A stretch of 64,000 nucleotides of DNA from Anaeramoeba flamelloides (taxonomy: Eukaryota > Metamonada > Anaeramoebidae): NCBI GenBank assembly GCA_027625915.1, contig JANTQA010000047.1:4898001-4962000 (forward strand). The letters run 5' to 3'. Position numbers and translations under genes: made by a program. Under the pieces are notes generated by a model. That model searched no databases and was not told where the DNA came from. It was given only the letters and a program-made list of their open reading frames with translations. This document shows positions 23,740 through 35,478 of this stretch, piece by piece. The stretch's first letter is position 1; each line of letters starts with the position of its first letter.

Positions 23740-24455
23740 TTTCAAACAAAATACCACACTTAATATATCATCAATACTATTGAATTTGATTGTAAATAAG
23801 ATAATTACTCATTGAAGATTTTCATTTTAATTATTCATTTTTTCATTTTTTCATTTTTCATTTTTTTATGGATATTGGACAGTTTGAAATTAATGAAAAA
23901 GTATAATAAAAAGAAACTAATTTCTAAATAATCTAACAGTTTATAAATTGAAAGATTTTAAGTTTGATTTTGAATGAACTAGATATGGGAATTGAGAAAT
24001 ACCATTATTGGATTGGTGCATTGAACAAAGAAAAAAGAAAATAAAGAAAAAAGAAAAAAAAAAGAGAATCCCAACAAAATACCCAAATTACTTGCTGCTT
24101 TATCTTGAATTGAGACTTTACAGAACAAAATTTATAAGTGTAAAGAATTATCAATAAAATATAAAGAGATTTTCTGCCATTTGTCTTCGTTCAACAGTTT
24201 TTATTGATTTAATAATTTTTTTTTGTTAAAATCTTGAAAACCGAGATTTCTCATTTGATATAAAATTGGTATATCAATTTTTTATATATTTTAATTTAAT
24301 GTTATTTGTATTGTTGTAATGGGTTTTAAATGTTCAATTGAGTGTTTTTTTATGTTTTAAAGAGTTTCTTATATTTTCGAATGATAATACAATTAACTTG
24401 ATTTAATTATTAAAAATTCTTGAAAATTTCTGTGTCCTTTTATTTGAAAAAGAGT
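23740..24455. repeat. Diverged dispersed repeat, partner of 11.12-11.88 kb
   Basis: Second copy of the 0.75-kb block described at 11120. Similarity runs through most of its length with small insertions. The minus strand again reads a hydrophobic stretch ending VFLNSHI plus stop, near 23985-24090. Confidence 0.6.
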
Positions 24456-24634
24456 TTATTTTATTTTTTTCAGAAAAAGTTGATAAGGAAAAAGAATATG
24501 GAATTTTATAAAATTACAGAATGTTTTTTAAAACTGTTACAATAAAATATAATCAAGATCTATTTTCTCACAACAATATTTTCCACTAATGTTAATTATT
24601 ATCTTTTATAAAAGTAAATGTTTCTTTTTCCTGA

Positions 24635-25386
24635 TTAGGGGATTAGTGTCACCATATATTTCTCTATAATCAAAGTATTCAGTAATTGGGTGTAAATGAT
24701 ATTAGTGCACCAAGTCTCAAATAGCTCTAAAAAATCTAATATAAATCTTATTGCACAATAAATTATTACATTTTTTACTAATAATCACTATTAAAAAAGT
24801 TTCATTTTGGAAAAAAATTTTTTAATTCCTTTTCCAAATCTAAAAATAGAAATCCTTAATACAGTATTCTGGTATTTAATAATTTAGATTTAGAACTTCC
24901 AAAAGTAACATATTTTTTGAATTTTTTTATTTCAAAAATTAACTCAATAATGATCAACATAAAAGCATAAATAATGGTTATTTTTGCCTTTGATAAAGAT
25001 ACTTGTATCATCAATATATTTGCATGATTTGAGAAATAATTTTTAAAAAAAATTTATTGGTTAATTATTTAATTTTTTTAAAAAAATTGAATTTTTTAGT
25101 CACTAAGCTACATTTCGCCACAAATTTAAGAAAGATATTTTGTGACTTTGGAGTCTGAATATTGATAATTCAGACTTTAAATTTATGACGAAATGCAGAT
25201 TTTATTCTGAAATTATTGAGTTTTTAACTAATACAAGATCATTTTTAATTGATGAGATCAACAAATATTACTACTTGACCAATCGATTTTTTAGAGACAT
25301 AGGAAGCATGTAGGGCCAATGTAGTTACACCCAATAACAACATGCTTTGTTCATAGGCCTCTCCTTGATAGACGCTAATCCCTTAA
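24635..25386. mobile_element. Fold-back element with about 80-bp inverted ends
   Basis: GGGATTAGTGTC and 'aattgggtgtaa..gatattagtgca' on the left are mirrored by 'gacgctaatccctt' and 'ttacacccaata' on the right. A second, central palindrome ('ctacatttcgccacaaattt' with 'aaatttatgacgaaatgcag') lies at about 25108-25198. It carries no transposase, so it is a non-autonomous DNA element. Confidence 0.6.
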
Positions 25387-26074
25387 GTCGAGTTGGAAAA
25401 CCACATTTTGTTGGAAAAATATATTATCCATAAAATTCCTTTTCTATCAAATCTAGTGATTATTTACAAGAAGAAGAAAAAAAAAAAAAAGTTACATAAA
25501 ATATAAAAAAAGCAATATAGGTTAGTTTGAAATAATTTTTATGAGAAGGTGTGATTTCTGGTAGATATTTTACCCAATAATTTATGTATGAAAATGATAT
25601 TATTAAATATTTGGAATATACAATCTAATTATTTTCAAATTTTGTCAACCTTTTACAAAAATTCACAAAAAAATTGTAAAAAGAAATGTTTTCAAAGTAA
25701 AAACCAAAATCCTTTTTATTTTTTTTATTTTATTAATGATAATATACATACATTGAAAATAAATAATTAAATTTGTTTAAATCATCAATGTAATATATTT
25801 TGAGATATCTTTTTAAAAAACGAAAAATAAAAATGATAACGTTTTTTCACCTTATTGAATAAAAACATTATTCAATTTTAATTTCTAATTAATATATTTT
25901 CTTGACTATCAATACAGATTTGGAAGGTTTTTAAGTGATATAAAATTATATTTTTTCGTCCTAAATATAGTTACATTATTCTCCAAAATTTATTTTCAAT
26001 AAATAAATTCTTATCTTATATTGTAGGTATTTAATAATGGTGAGTATTTTTTTTTTAAAGAAATTGTCAGAATT
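25387..26074. other. Intergenic
   Basis: A/T-rich DNA without a supported gene or repeat beyond short homopolymers. Confidence 0.5.
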
Positions 26075-26240
26075 AAAATTTTTTTTAATGTTTTCTGTTT
26101 TAATAAAGGGTAACATTTTTTTCAATAAAAATTGTTTTTCTTTCATCCCAGCCTTACTATCTACACCATGTTTAATGGTTTGAACACTCACTTTTTTAAA
26201 ACAGAAAACTTTCAAAAAGTTTTAATTCTAAAAAAGTTCT
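26075..26240. repeat. 165-bp palindromic element
   Basis: AGAATTAAAATTTTTTTTAA with 'gttttctgttttaata' on the left is mirrored by 'tttttaaaacagaaaact' and 'agttttaattct' on the right. The end motif (AGAATTAAAACTTTTT) is also in the arms of the fold-back element at 2.0-3.1 kb, so they are probably related. Confidence 0.5.
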
Positions 26241-26668
26241 GGCTTTTTTAAACGTTTGTATTAACTATTATTATTTCTTCTAAATTAAATCAATCTTTAC
26301 CAAGTCCTTTTGAAAATGATTTTTTTACAAAGGCAAATTTCTCAAAAAAATGTGAAATCATTAAAACTAAAATCAAAATATGAGTTTGTAGATTTGATAA
26401 TTTATTTCTTATAATTTTTATTGTTATTTACTATTCTAGCGAAAGAATTAAAAAAATAATTTTTTAAATGGTGAACTTTTAAAAAATTATAAAAGATTTT
26501 TAAAATAAAAAAAAAACAAAAATAAGAAAATTAAAAATTAAAGTTTTAAATGTTATAAAAAAAAATATGATAAAAATAAAATGATATAAAAAAAAAAAAT
26601 AAAAAATAAAAAATAAAAAATAAAATAAAATAAATAATAATAATAATAATAATAATAATAACTCGAAT
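26241..26668. other. Intergenic after the CH-domain gene
   Basis: Homopolymers, A-rich low-complexity DNA and an (AAT)n run immediately before the stop codon of the CH-domain gene. Nothing else seen. Confidence 0.5.
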
Positions 26669-29600
26669 TTAATTCTTTTTTTTTGAAAGTCTCATAAATT
26701 CTCCAACTAATGTTAAGATCATTTTATCTTTCACTTCAACGATATCTTCTGGTAAAAGGAAAATTGTACCACCTAATTTTCTGGTTAAGGAAATAACTAG
26801 TCTAGCATTATCCATTTTGTCGATATATTCGGAGCTATTGGAAACGAAATTATAATTGACTGCCTTGGGATTGATTGAATAGATGAGGTCTATTAAAAAG
26901 ATTGAATTTTGTAATTTTTGATCTTTAAAACTCAAAATTTTGGAATTCTTTCCGGCATTTTTCACTTGTAAATTGGCCCAATTGACCATTGCCGAGTCAT
27001 CGATTTTCAAGCCCTTGAGTACGTTAAGTTTTTTCAAGATCGACAAAACGTGGTATCGCATTAGCTGCCACACGTAGCCAAGAACCATTGTTTTATTGCC
27101 ATCATATATATCTCTTCCACCGGTTGTTCTCAATTTGATACCGAGTCTCTTACCGAGGTCGACGACACGGTTGCAGTTATTAATTTTTTCGTACATGTTT
27201 CTACAGTTAGTTTTAACGATTTTCCAATTGACTGTGTTTGGAGGTGTGATTTTGTCGATTACTTGGAACAAAATGTGGCCATCTTTCAAGTCCTCATACA
27301 AATGGTATACCTTGGGCTTCACTCCTAATGAGTTTATCCACATTCTAAAGCTTCTTTCCTCCCTTGTGCCCACGTCTGGGATTTTGGAATGGCTTTTGGG
27401 CTTTTTCTGTGCCTGTATGCCAGACTTGATGTCAAATAGGTAGGCGAGGAAGGCGAGGTTCAATTTATCTTCGCCTCTTGTGATCCCGATTGGGGAGAGG
27501 AAATAAGTGATTTTCATTGCGTGTGTGAATTTGCAAATCAATTTAGCTCTTTGCTCGGTGTCCTTGATGGATAACAATTTCTTAATTGGGCAATTCTTGG
27601 GATCTAATTGGCTCAGCAGCAAGCCCAAAATGACGGAATCCTTGAGATCGTCCGAAAAGTTTGTCAACTTCTTCTTATAGCCACCCCTTTTCAGATGGTA
27701 ATTGACCCATCGCAAAATTAGATCCTCGGGATGAAGTGCGGTGATGCCACTTTGCCTCTCAGATTTTTCGCATAACTCCAGAATCTCTGGATGCTTTTCG
27801 GCATTGAGCTTTGATAGCAGTCCCGCCTTGATTATTTCCCAGCACAATTGCAGGCAGGGCACCTCTTCTTCATTTAACAGATCCTTCGAAGAGATCCCAC
27901 GGACGTTACAGCCGAGCGCTAGCGCGGAATTGACACAGAGGGTGTGATTTTCCAAAATGGCGTCCATGTGCTTTTCGATATCGATTTCTTCAAATACGTT
28001 GATAACCCTTTCGTCGATGGTGCCCGGCATGATATGGTTGACTAATTTACAGAGCAAGAGCCCATCTCTCATTGCGTCGACCAAATCTGGCGTGGTTTTG
28101 CCGATGGGCAAGAGATGGTTCAATTCCAAATCGTATTTCAATTCCTTGTTGATGTAATCGGTCATCATTTGCTCCACAATGTCAATTTCGCGATTCGATT
28201 CGATAATTTCTTCTTCAAATTCTTCTTGTACCGTTTCAGTGATGACCTGTGGTTCAATATTCAGTGCCTCTTCCAATTGCTGTCGTAGGTTTTTAATTTC
28301 CTCCTTTAATTGCTTGATCACCAAATACAATTTGTCATTCTCCTCTTCCAATTTTCGATTGCCATTCATCAATTTTTGCAATTTTATTTTGTATAATTTC
28401 AGTTGCTTTTGGTATTGAAGCTTTTGCTTGGCAGCCCTTTTATTCTTCTGTTGCTCAATTTCTAATTGCAGCTCGGTGTCTTCCAATTTCTTTTTCAAAA
28501 TGTTCATCTGATCAATTTGGAACCGAGACATGCTGCTTTGCCCCGAATTTAATTTTTTGAATTTGGTTTCATATTCCTTAATTTTGCTATTTAATACCTT
28601 TTCCATTTTATTTTTTTGCTTTTGTAAATCGTCGTATTTGATTTCCATTTCATCTAGTTTGAATTGTAAATCTTCCAATTCAGTCAAGTGTTTGCTGTTG
28701 ATCTCATTTTTTTCTAATTCAAATTTCCTTTTCATCATATTCATTTTCCTCTCTAATCGTTTTTTTTCTTTTTCAATTTCGCTTTCCTTTGCCTTGATCT
28801 TTTTTTCAAATCGGTTCCTTGTTTCCACAATCTCTTGCATTAATTCCATTTCCCTTTTTTGCCATTGACCTTTCTTTTTTTTGAATTCCTTTTCCTTTTC
28901 TAAGAGTTTCTTGTTATGATCCTTCATTAAATTTTGCTTCATCTGATCCATTTCGTTTCTTAACTTTTCCTCCTTCATATTATAGAGTTTTAATTCATTT
29001 CTCAATCTTTCCTTGAGCTTTTCTAATTCGTTCTTTCCTTTGGATTGGTTGTTTAAATTTGATTCGGTCTGCTTGAGGAGTTTTTCTAATTCCTTGATTT
29101 TATTATTGCTTCTTTGTAATTTATTTGAATATTCATCGATTTCTTCCCTTAAGTCACTATTATTTTGCTTGAATTTGAGTTCGTTTTCCATTAATTTGGA
29201 GACATGTAATTGATAAAATAATAATAATGTTAAATATAATATCCTTCTTTTATTGTTAGAATCCTCTAACAAGACAAATTCGTTTTCATTTTCTTCAATT
29301 TCTGAGCTATACATCTCAATTTCTTTTAAAATTTCCATTTTTTGATTCTTCCCATTTTTAAGTGTTTTGACAATTTTAATTAGTGCATCATTAGCATTCG
29401 TAAAAATTTTCTCACCTAAAATTATTTTTTTGTTTTTTTCAGAACTAAACCATTCAATGATACCATAAATTCCTTGTAACATATTCGAATTCTTAATCGT
29501 CATTTTTTCTAACCAATAATTAATTGCCTTTAATTCTCGGTTTTCTTTTTCCGATTCTTCATATGAAAATGTTTGTTTTAAATATTTATCCAATTCTTTG

Positions 29601-29673
29601 ACATTCTTTTCATATTTTTCAATGATTTTGTTTTTTTCATGTTCTAAATGGAGATATTGTTCATTTAAATTTT
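26669..29673 (-). CDS. Coiled-coil protein with four CH domains (fimbrin-like)
   Basis: Predicted cytoskeletal actin-binding protein. The visible terminal exon codes about 1000 residues. Counting from 29593: an N-terminal helical region (1-135), a long coiled coil (about 136-470), then four calponin-homology domains at about 473-595, 622-725, 744-852 and 862-970. The order and spacing of the CH domains match the two actin-binding modules of fimbrin/plastin; DAMRDGLLLCKLVNHIMPGT, LEDLKDG-like YEDLKDGHILFQVID and NKTMVLGYVWQLMRYH are CH signatures. Plastins have EF-hands before the CH domains; here a coiled coil replaces them, so the protein may be a dimeric cross-linker (inference). The open frame runs to an intron acceptor at 29674-29675 with no ATG above residue 31, so at least one short 5' exon, joined in phase 1, is missing from this model. 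Confidence 0.88.
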
Positions 29674-29675
29674 CT

Positions 29676-30206
29676 ATTTTTTTGGTTGGTTAATGTTTGT
29701 TTTGTTCAATTTTATTTAGAGTGTGTTATAACGAGATATAGATTGAAAAAAAAAAGAAAAAAAAAAGATATATTATTAAGAAATGAGTTTTGAAATTTAA
29801 TAAAAAAAAAAGCTCGAATAATAAATTTATTTATTGATTTAAAGGAAATAGTGAAAAGATCAAAAGAAAGAATCTCCGAAAAACTTGATGAGTTTTGTGA
29901 TTTTTTTACATCCATCAGTTTTTTAGAATGTTTGAATATGTTTTTGAGATGAATTTTTCCAATTTAATAGTGTCATTGTTTGTTCTGAAAAATAATTAAA
30001 AGAAATAAATTATTAAAGATAACAATAGATAGAACTAAATACTTATTCATACAAAGAGATCCAGTTCTAATTAAGATTTTACAGATATTTTCTTTGTTTA
30101 AATATAAATCAAGAAAGGTTTTCCAAAAATTTAATTGTTGAAAAATCTGAATTCTACTTTTTATTTTTTCTAATTTTTCTATTTTTTCTATTTTTATTTT
30201 TCTTTT

Positions 30207-30238
<32 letters not shown>

Positions 30239-30765
30239 GAGAAATGTAATTCATACTCAAAAAAAAATATTAAAAAGAAAGTTAATTTCTTTTAATAATA
30301 CCGATTTCTTAAGCAAATTCGTCATTCTAATCAATCTAAAGTCATTTTATTGTTTTCTATTTTAATGTTCAAAGAGGATTTTTTTTTAAAAATAAAAAAA
30401 TAAAAAAAAAATGGGCTTTGTATTGATAAGCCAAAGTTCCCAAAAATTTTTACATTCAATATGTTTTTAGAAAATATTAGTTAATTTTAAAGAATATATT
30501 TCTCTAAATTTAAACTCTAATTGGAAAGTAATTATATTTTTCGTTTGAGTAAAGATCTAGACTCGTGTCTATTTATAATAAATTGAGAAAAATATTTTTT
30601 TGTGTTAGTACGATAGGTTGGCGGTTAGCACTACATGCGAAAAATTGCAAATTCAGATGAATATTATTCTACTCATTTTCTGTGAAAAGAATTTCAACAA
30701 ATTTAGTTAACTTTTTGATTGTAATCAATTTTTTTATATTCGAAAAAAATGTTATTAGGTTTTAG
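29676..30765. other. Upstream region and missing 5' exon of the CH-domain gene
   Basis: The first exon of the CH-domain gene must lie here or further right. Minus-strand ATGs followed by GTA occur near 29913 and 30052 but neither matches the required phase, so I leave it open. Otherwise there are T runs (30190-30240) and A/T-rich DNA. A GC-richer stretch at about 30603-30660 has weak tRNA-like character only. Confidence 0.35.
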
Positions 30766-31280
30766 GGGGGGTGCAGTAGAGTGCCGTAGAGTGCCGTAGA
30801 GTGCCGCAGAGTGCCGCAGAGTGCCTAGCTTTTCCCGAATTCAAAATAATAGAGAAAAAGCTTGTATTTTACTCCATTCTTGTAAATTCTGGAAAACCTA
30901 ACCTCGGTTTTCTTGAGGTTTTCTGTTTTATCTATTAAGTGTTCTCGGTTTTTTTGAGGTTTTCTATTTTATTTGTGAAGTGTTCTAGGTTTTTTTTACT
31001 TTAGAAATAAACCGAAAATTTATTAAAATTTTCGGTTTATTTCTAAAGTAAAAAAACCTAACGAAAATCTATTGATTTTCTAAATAAATAGAAAACTCAA
31101 AAAAACCTAACGAAAAACTATTGGTTTTACAAATAAGCAGAAAAGTCAAGAAAAGCTAACTAAGATTTTGTTTCAATTACTGTTTTAAAAGAAAATTTAA
31201 TGATTTATCAAATAAACAGAAAACTCGAGAAAAGTTAACATCCGTTGTTTTTTAATCAAAATGTCTGGTTAAAAAAACTG
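30766..31280. repeat. Minisatellite-linked palindromic repeat, copy 2
   Basis: A 10-bp unit (GTGCCGTAGA/GTGCCGCAGA) is repeated about 5.5 times at 30771-30824. It is followed by 'gcctag', a short conserved block ('ttcaaaataatagagaaaaa') and a series of 'aaaaacctaacgaaaa' units. A palindrome centred near 31026 folds 'ttagaaataaaccgaaaatt' on itself. Copies lie at 3.34-3.68 kb (inverted) and 40.08-40.32 kb. Confidence 0.65.
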
Positions 31281-32254
31281 AACGACGATGACTAAAAAAA
31301 AATAGTTTAGTTATACAATTAGTTTAAATGTATTATTACAGCAAGTAGAAAATTAGTCGTATTTTCTAATTTTTTTTACAGAAAATCATATTTGTCATAA
31401 ATAAAAAATATAAAAGGGATTCTCAGAAAAAAAAAAAAAGAATCTAGAGTGGGTAACAATCTGATTTGATTTAATTCTTATTCTATAAATATTATAAAAC
31501 ATATTTATTTTTTTTTTTTTTTAATCAGTCAAGTCAAAAATCTTTCATTCTTAATCAAACAGTTACCAAAACCAAGACTCAAGAAAAGTCTCCAATTTAT
31601 TTGAATTTTTGCATAATTGATACACAACAAATAACCTGAAAACTTTGACATATTTGATATTATTATTTTTGATTGAAAAGATTTGTTTTTCTGATCATGT
31701 TAATAAAACAAATTGTAATTAATCTCGAATAAAACCAATATTTTGGAAATATAATTTTTTTCTTTTATAAAAGCAATTTTAAAACAGACTTTACAAAAAG
31801 TTTTAACAATTGACTCAAAAATAGTCTAAAATAAAAAAATAGAAAAATAGAAAAATATTTTGAACACTTTTTAAAACTTTGTAATTTTACTTTTTTGAAA
31901 GAAAGTTACGTTGAAAATTTAAAAAAATTGTTTAACTTTCTTTGTGTCCGTGTAATTGAGTTATAAACCGTACAGTTAAATTTCAAAAAAATGTTCAAAA
32001 AATTTTGTTCATTCGATTTACTTTTTTTTCAATTCGATAGCTCTGCTTTTAAAATAGTTCATTAAAGAGAAAATTTCTTCAATGATTATCTAATTTTCAA
32101 ATTCTATTTGAATTTGATCCAACAGAATCTTTCTTGATCTTTGTTCAAAGCTTTGTAAAAAAATATAAAAAGGATAATTGAATTAAGCAAAGGTTTTTGA
32201 ACATTTTTTGGAATTTATCAGTACGTTGGAGTGTTGAGAAAATCTTTTATAGTA
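31281..32254. other. Intergenic
   Basis: A/T-rich DNA with no supported gene. It lies downstream of the coiled-coil gene on the minus strand. Confidence 0.45.
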
Positions 32255-33381
32255 CTATTCTTTTTTAAAGTTTTTTTTTGTACTTGAATTCTTGATCTTT
32301 TCCCATTTAATTTTTTTTTTTACAATATTTTCTTCAAAAAAAAAAAAAAAAAAAAAAGAAAAAATCTAAAATAAAAAAACTTAAAAAACAAAAAATGAAA
32401 AAGGAAAAATAAAACAAAAAAGAAAAAGAAAAAGATAAATCCAAAAATGGGATTTCACTTACTATACTTATTTTTCAAATTTTCATATTCCTTTTTCAAA
32501 TTTTTTTCCTTTTCAAGTGTATTTTTGAGCTCTTGGTTTTTTTTTTTTTTGTGATCCAATTTTAGCTTCAATTCCTCATTTTCTTTTGCCAAATTTGAAC
32601 CGGCTCCGTAGTGGTTTTTATACTTTTGGAGATCTTCATCGGCTTTTTTGAGTTCGTCAAGATACTTTTGATTCGAAGTCCATGCCTCTTCGACCTTTTT
32701 TCGCAAATAGAGATTTTTTTTGATTAAATTTTGTGTGTCGCTCTCGTAGTCTTGGATGGTGCTTTCAAATGTCTGGTTCTGTGTCTCGAGATCTGTAATT
32801 GCAGATTTCAAATTGTCTAATTCGTTTTTCTGTGTTTGGTAATGGGTCTCGATGCTGCTTAGCCTTTTTAACTCATTTTTGATCGTCTGGTTTTCTTTGG
32901 AGACGCGCAATCCAGCCATGGCGACCTCACGGATCTCGTTCTCTCGCTCTTCAATTGTTTGGTAAAGCTCGCTAATATAACCCAACAGGGCCTCATGGTT
33001 TCCTTTGTTCATCATTTCAATGGGGTTGTTTTTCTTCATGGACATTGTTTTCCTTTTCTGTCTTTCCTCGTCCGTGTTGTTTGCTAGACCCTTAAGCATC
33101 AACCGAACCTCGTTTTTTAAGTTTTTAGGCTTTTGCTGGTTGTTGATTTTGTTATGGAGCGTTTTCGTTTGCCTCTTCGAAATCCTCATCGTATGGATCC
33201 TCCTCCTGAATGGCTTGGGCTTCACACCTTTCCTTGTTTGGTTTTGGTTTTGGCTTTTTTGTTGTTGCTGTTGTTGTAATTGCTGTTGTCGTTGCCTTAA
33301 ACTTTTCGAACCTAAACCACTACTAACAGAGATGGGTCTTTCTAATCTTACCGTTTGAATTCTTCGTTTGTTATGAGACAT
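32255..33381 (-). CDS. Coiled-coil protein with a CC1-box-like motif
   Basis: The first exon (33381 down to 32463) starts MSHNKRR and encodes a basic, Q-rich N-terminus (about 1-95), then a coiled coil from about residue 130. At 149-164 it reads EIREVAMAGLRVSKEN, which fits the CC1 box of dynein activating adaptors (D-L-x-x-A-A-x-x-G-x-x-L-L-x-x-N) in spacing, with Ala, Gly and Asn kept and the second Ala-pair and Leu-pair positions relaxed. An adaptor or scaffold role is therefore possible but unproven. A strong donor (GTAAGTG, 32456-32462) precedes the in-frame TGA by six bases. A T-tract plus AAG acceptor at 32332 opens a 77-base exon that ends in TAG at 32255, giving 331 residues. Without that splice the protein stops at 32455 (308 residues). 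The start was chosen over upstream codons because the latter lie in A/T-rich leader. Confidence 0.72.
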
Positions 33382-33586
33382 AATTTTGTTTTTTTTATTT
33401 TTTTTCGGTAAAAAATAAAGAACACAAAACAATAAAAAAATAAATTATTATTTTATTGGTTTCGAGTTTTGATGGAAATATTTTGAGTGAAACATTCATG
33501 TTTGTTCAGGAAAATTTCTTTTTTTTTTTTTTAGAGAAAGTTCAAATTCAAAAAACTTTTTTACTTTCTGTTTTTTTTTCCACAAG

Positions 33587-33683
33587 AATTTCGTTTTTAA
33601 ACTTTTTGGAATCGTTATTCCACAAACTTGGTACTAAAGAAGTACAGCCACTGTATTTACAATGGTTGACTAATTTAGGTTAA
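33587..33683 (+). CDS. Possible terminal coding exon
   Basis: A T-rich acceptor (CTGTTTTTTTTTCCACAAG) is followed by a 32-codon reading ending in KEVQPLYLQWLTNLG and a stop. Its residue mix is coding-like and not explained by A/T tracts. Upstream exons on the plus strand are not identified, and the space to the divergent coiled-coil gene start (33381) is only about 200 bp, so the gene would be very short. Unrecognised. Confidence 0.25.
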
Positions 33684-33943
33684 TTATTGTCGATCTTTTT
33701 TTTTTTCACCAACCCCCAAGCCTTTTGGTTGATTCACTTTTCCTTTAAATTTCTTTTTTAAATTTTTTCTAAAATCTCTTACTCAAGCAAGATTTAAACT
33801 CAATTGGAGTAAATCATGATTTAATTGACTTGGATACAAAATAGGGCGAATTATTTATCAAATAAAATTTTTGTTTTCTTAAATTGATTAAAGCAATTTT
33901 TATAGTTTTTAACTTTGAAGAAACAAGTTATTTTGGAGTATGA

Positions 33944-34177
33944 ATGAATTCAGTTCAATTTTACAAAATATCTTTACAAATTACTCGAATGTTATTTAAC
34001 ATGATTGCAAATGTTTTTGAAAAATTCTTAGAAATTTTAAGAAAAAAAAAAAGAAAATCTTTTCCTAAAAAAAGTAAGACACTTGTAAAAATCACTCACT
34101 CAACAACACCTACCCACCATTCCAAAGAAAATCTGTATTTCTTTTTTCTAGTCAACTTATTGAAATTTGTATTATAA
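33944..34177 (+). CDS. Possible small two-exon gene
   Basis: ATG 33944 opens a frame rich in hydrophobic and basic residues (FNMIANVFEKFLEILRK). A good donor (AAA|GTAAGAC, 34074) and a good acceptor (TTTTTTCTAG, 34151) define a 78-nt intron, giving 51 residues. The intron has no in-frame stop and a length divisible by three, so the unspliced frame also ends at 34177. No homologue recognised; it may be chance. Confidence 0.25.
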   Translation: MNSVQFYKISLQITRMLFNMIANVFEKFLEILRKKKRKSFPKKSKTLVKITHSTTPTHHSKENLYFFFLVNLLKFVL

Positions 34178-35447
34178 TGGGAAAAAATTTTACATTAAAT
34201 ATTTTTCAAATCGAATCACAAATTAAAAGATACAAACCATTTGGGTAAAAAAGCCGAATGGCTATAAAAAGGTTTGCTTCAAAATTTTTAATTTGGAACA
34301 TTTACTTAATAAGCAAAGTTAAAATCGATTCAAAAAATAAAAAAACTAACTTGAAAGAATAATTAATTCTATTATTTTCAAACAAATGAACAAAACTATC
34401 AAGAGTCATGTTTTTTCTTGATAAAGATCTGAGAAGTTCAATAGATATCTCAAAAATAGTCATTATATTGCAAACTAATTTTTATGATACTGTTCTTTGA
34501 ATTACAAATTGGAAAAAATTTTCACTTCCTTTTCCCATATTTCTTTTAACAGTGTGATTCTCAAAGAGGTAGATTGGTATTTGTGGCTTTGTTTGATAAA
34601 GAAAAAGATGAAAATGAAGAGAAAATTATTCCCTTTTAAAATTCAAATACCAATAGGGCAATAATAGAAAAAAACCTTACCCAAAAGATAGTATTAGAAA
34701 AACATTTATTGTTCTTAATACCCCCTTTTGACTCTAATCATTTTATTTTTCCTTTTATTTATTGATCTTGATTTGATTTTGCAATAAATGTTACTAATTA
34801 AATATGATTTTGAAATTTTTTCTACTATTTCTTTTTTTTGGAAAAGTTACTTGAAACTCGATTTTTCAAAGAAAACTAAGTGAAATGAATTACACCCCCC
34901 ATCACCCAGAAAATCACTAACTGCCTAACTTTCTTAAATTCCCATGATAAAAATAATAAATTCCAAAATATAATTTCAAATTGTAAAATATAGCTCAAGC
35001 AAGTAAATAATTTACTTTCTAAAATTATTAAAAAAAAATCAACATATTGGAAAAATTTTAAAAAAATTTTCAGATAATATTGATTTAATTTTGATACATT
35101 TTTATATAAAAAAAAAGAGTAAACAATTTATTCCTATCAATGATAAAAATTTTTTAAAAAAATTTTCAACCAATCAAATTCATAATTTTAAATATTCGGT
35201 AAAGATCAAGGAGTTAATTTTCTAAACCATTTTAAATTTAAGCATACATTAGAATAGTATATTAGATATTGTAAATAAACTAGAATAAAAAGAAAGAGCA
35301 AATACTAAATTTGAAATTGAAAGATTTTAACCCAAAATAGATATTTAAATCCAACATGAATTTCCAACCAGTTTTTATTATCTAGCTATAAAATAATAAT
35401 ATTTCTCAAAACATATGTAAAAAATTTAGAAAAATTCAAAATTAAAT

Positions 35448-35475
<28 letters not shown>
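34178..35475. other. Intergenic with a partial repeat copy
   Basis: Bases about 34490-34650 are a partial copy of the GTCAAAGG-ended family ('aattttcacttc', 'ggtatttgtgg', 'gaaaatgaagag'). The rest is A/T-rich with no supported gene. Confidence 0.45.

Positions 35476-35478
<3 letters not shown>

Noticed and set aside
27096-29213. Plus-strand frames opposite the CH-domain gene
   Set aside because: Shadows of a well-supported gene; serine/leucine-rich readings produced by complementing coiled-coil codons.
29973-30260. Minus-strand frame with a long lysine run as 5' exon of the CH-domain gene
   Set aside because: The run comes from a T homopolymer, and no donor in the needed phase follows it.
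30603-30660. tRNA-like stretch ('taggttggcggttagcac' with 'aaattcag')
   Set aside because: A D-arm-like block is visible but there is no consistent acceptor stem, anticodon stem or proper T-arm, so I do not call a tRNA or a tRNA-derived SINE.
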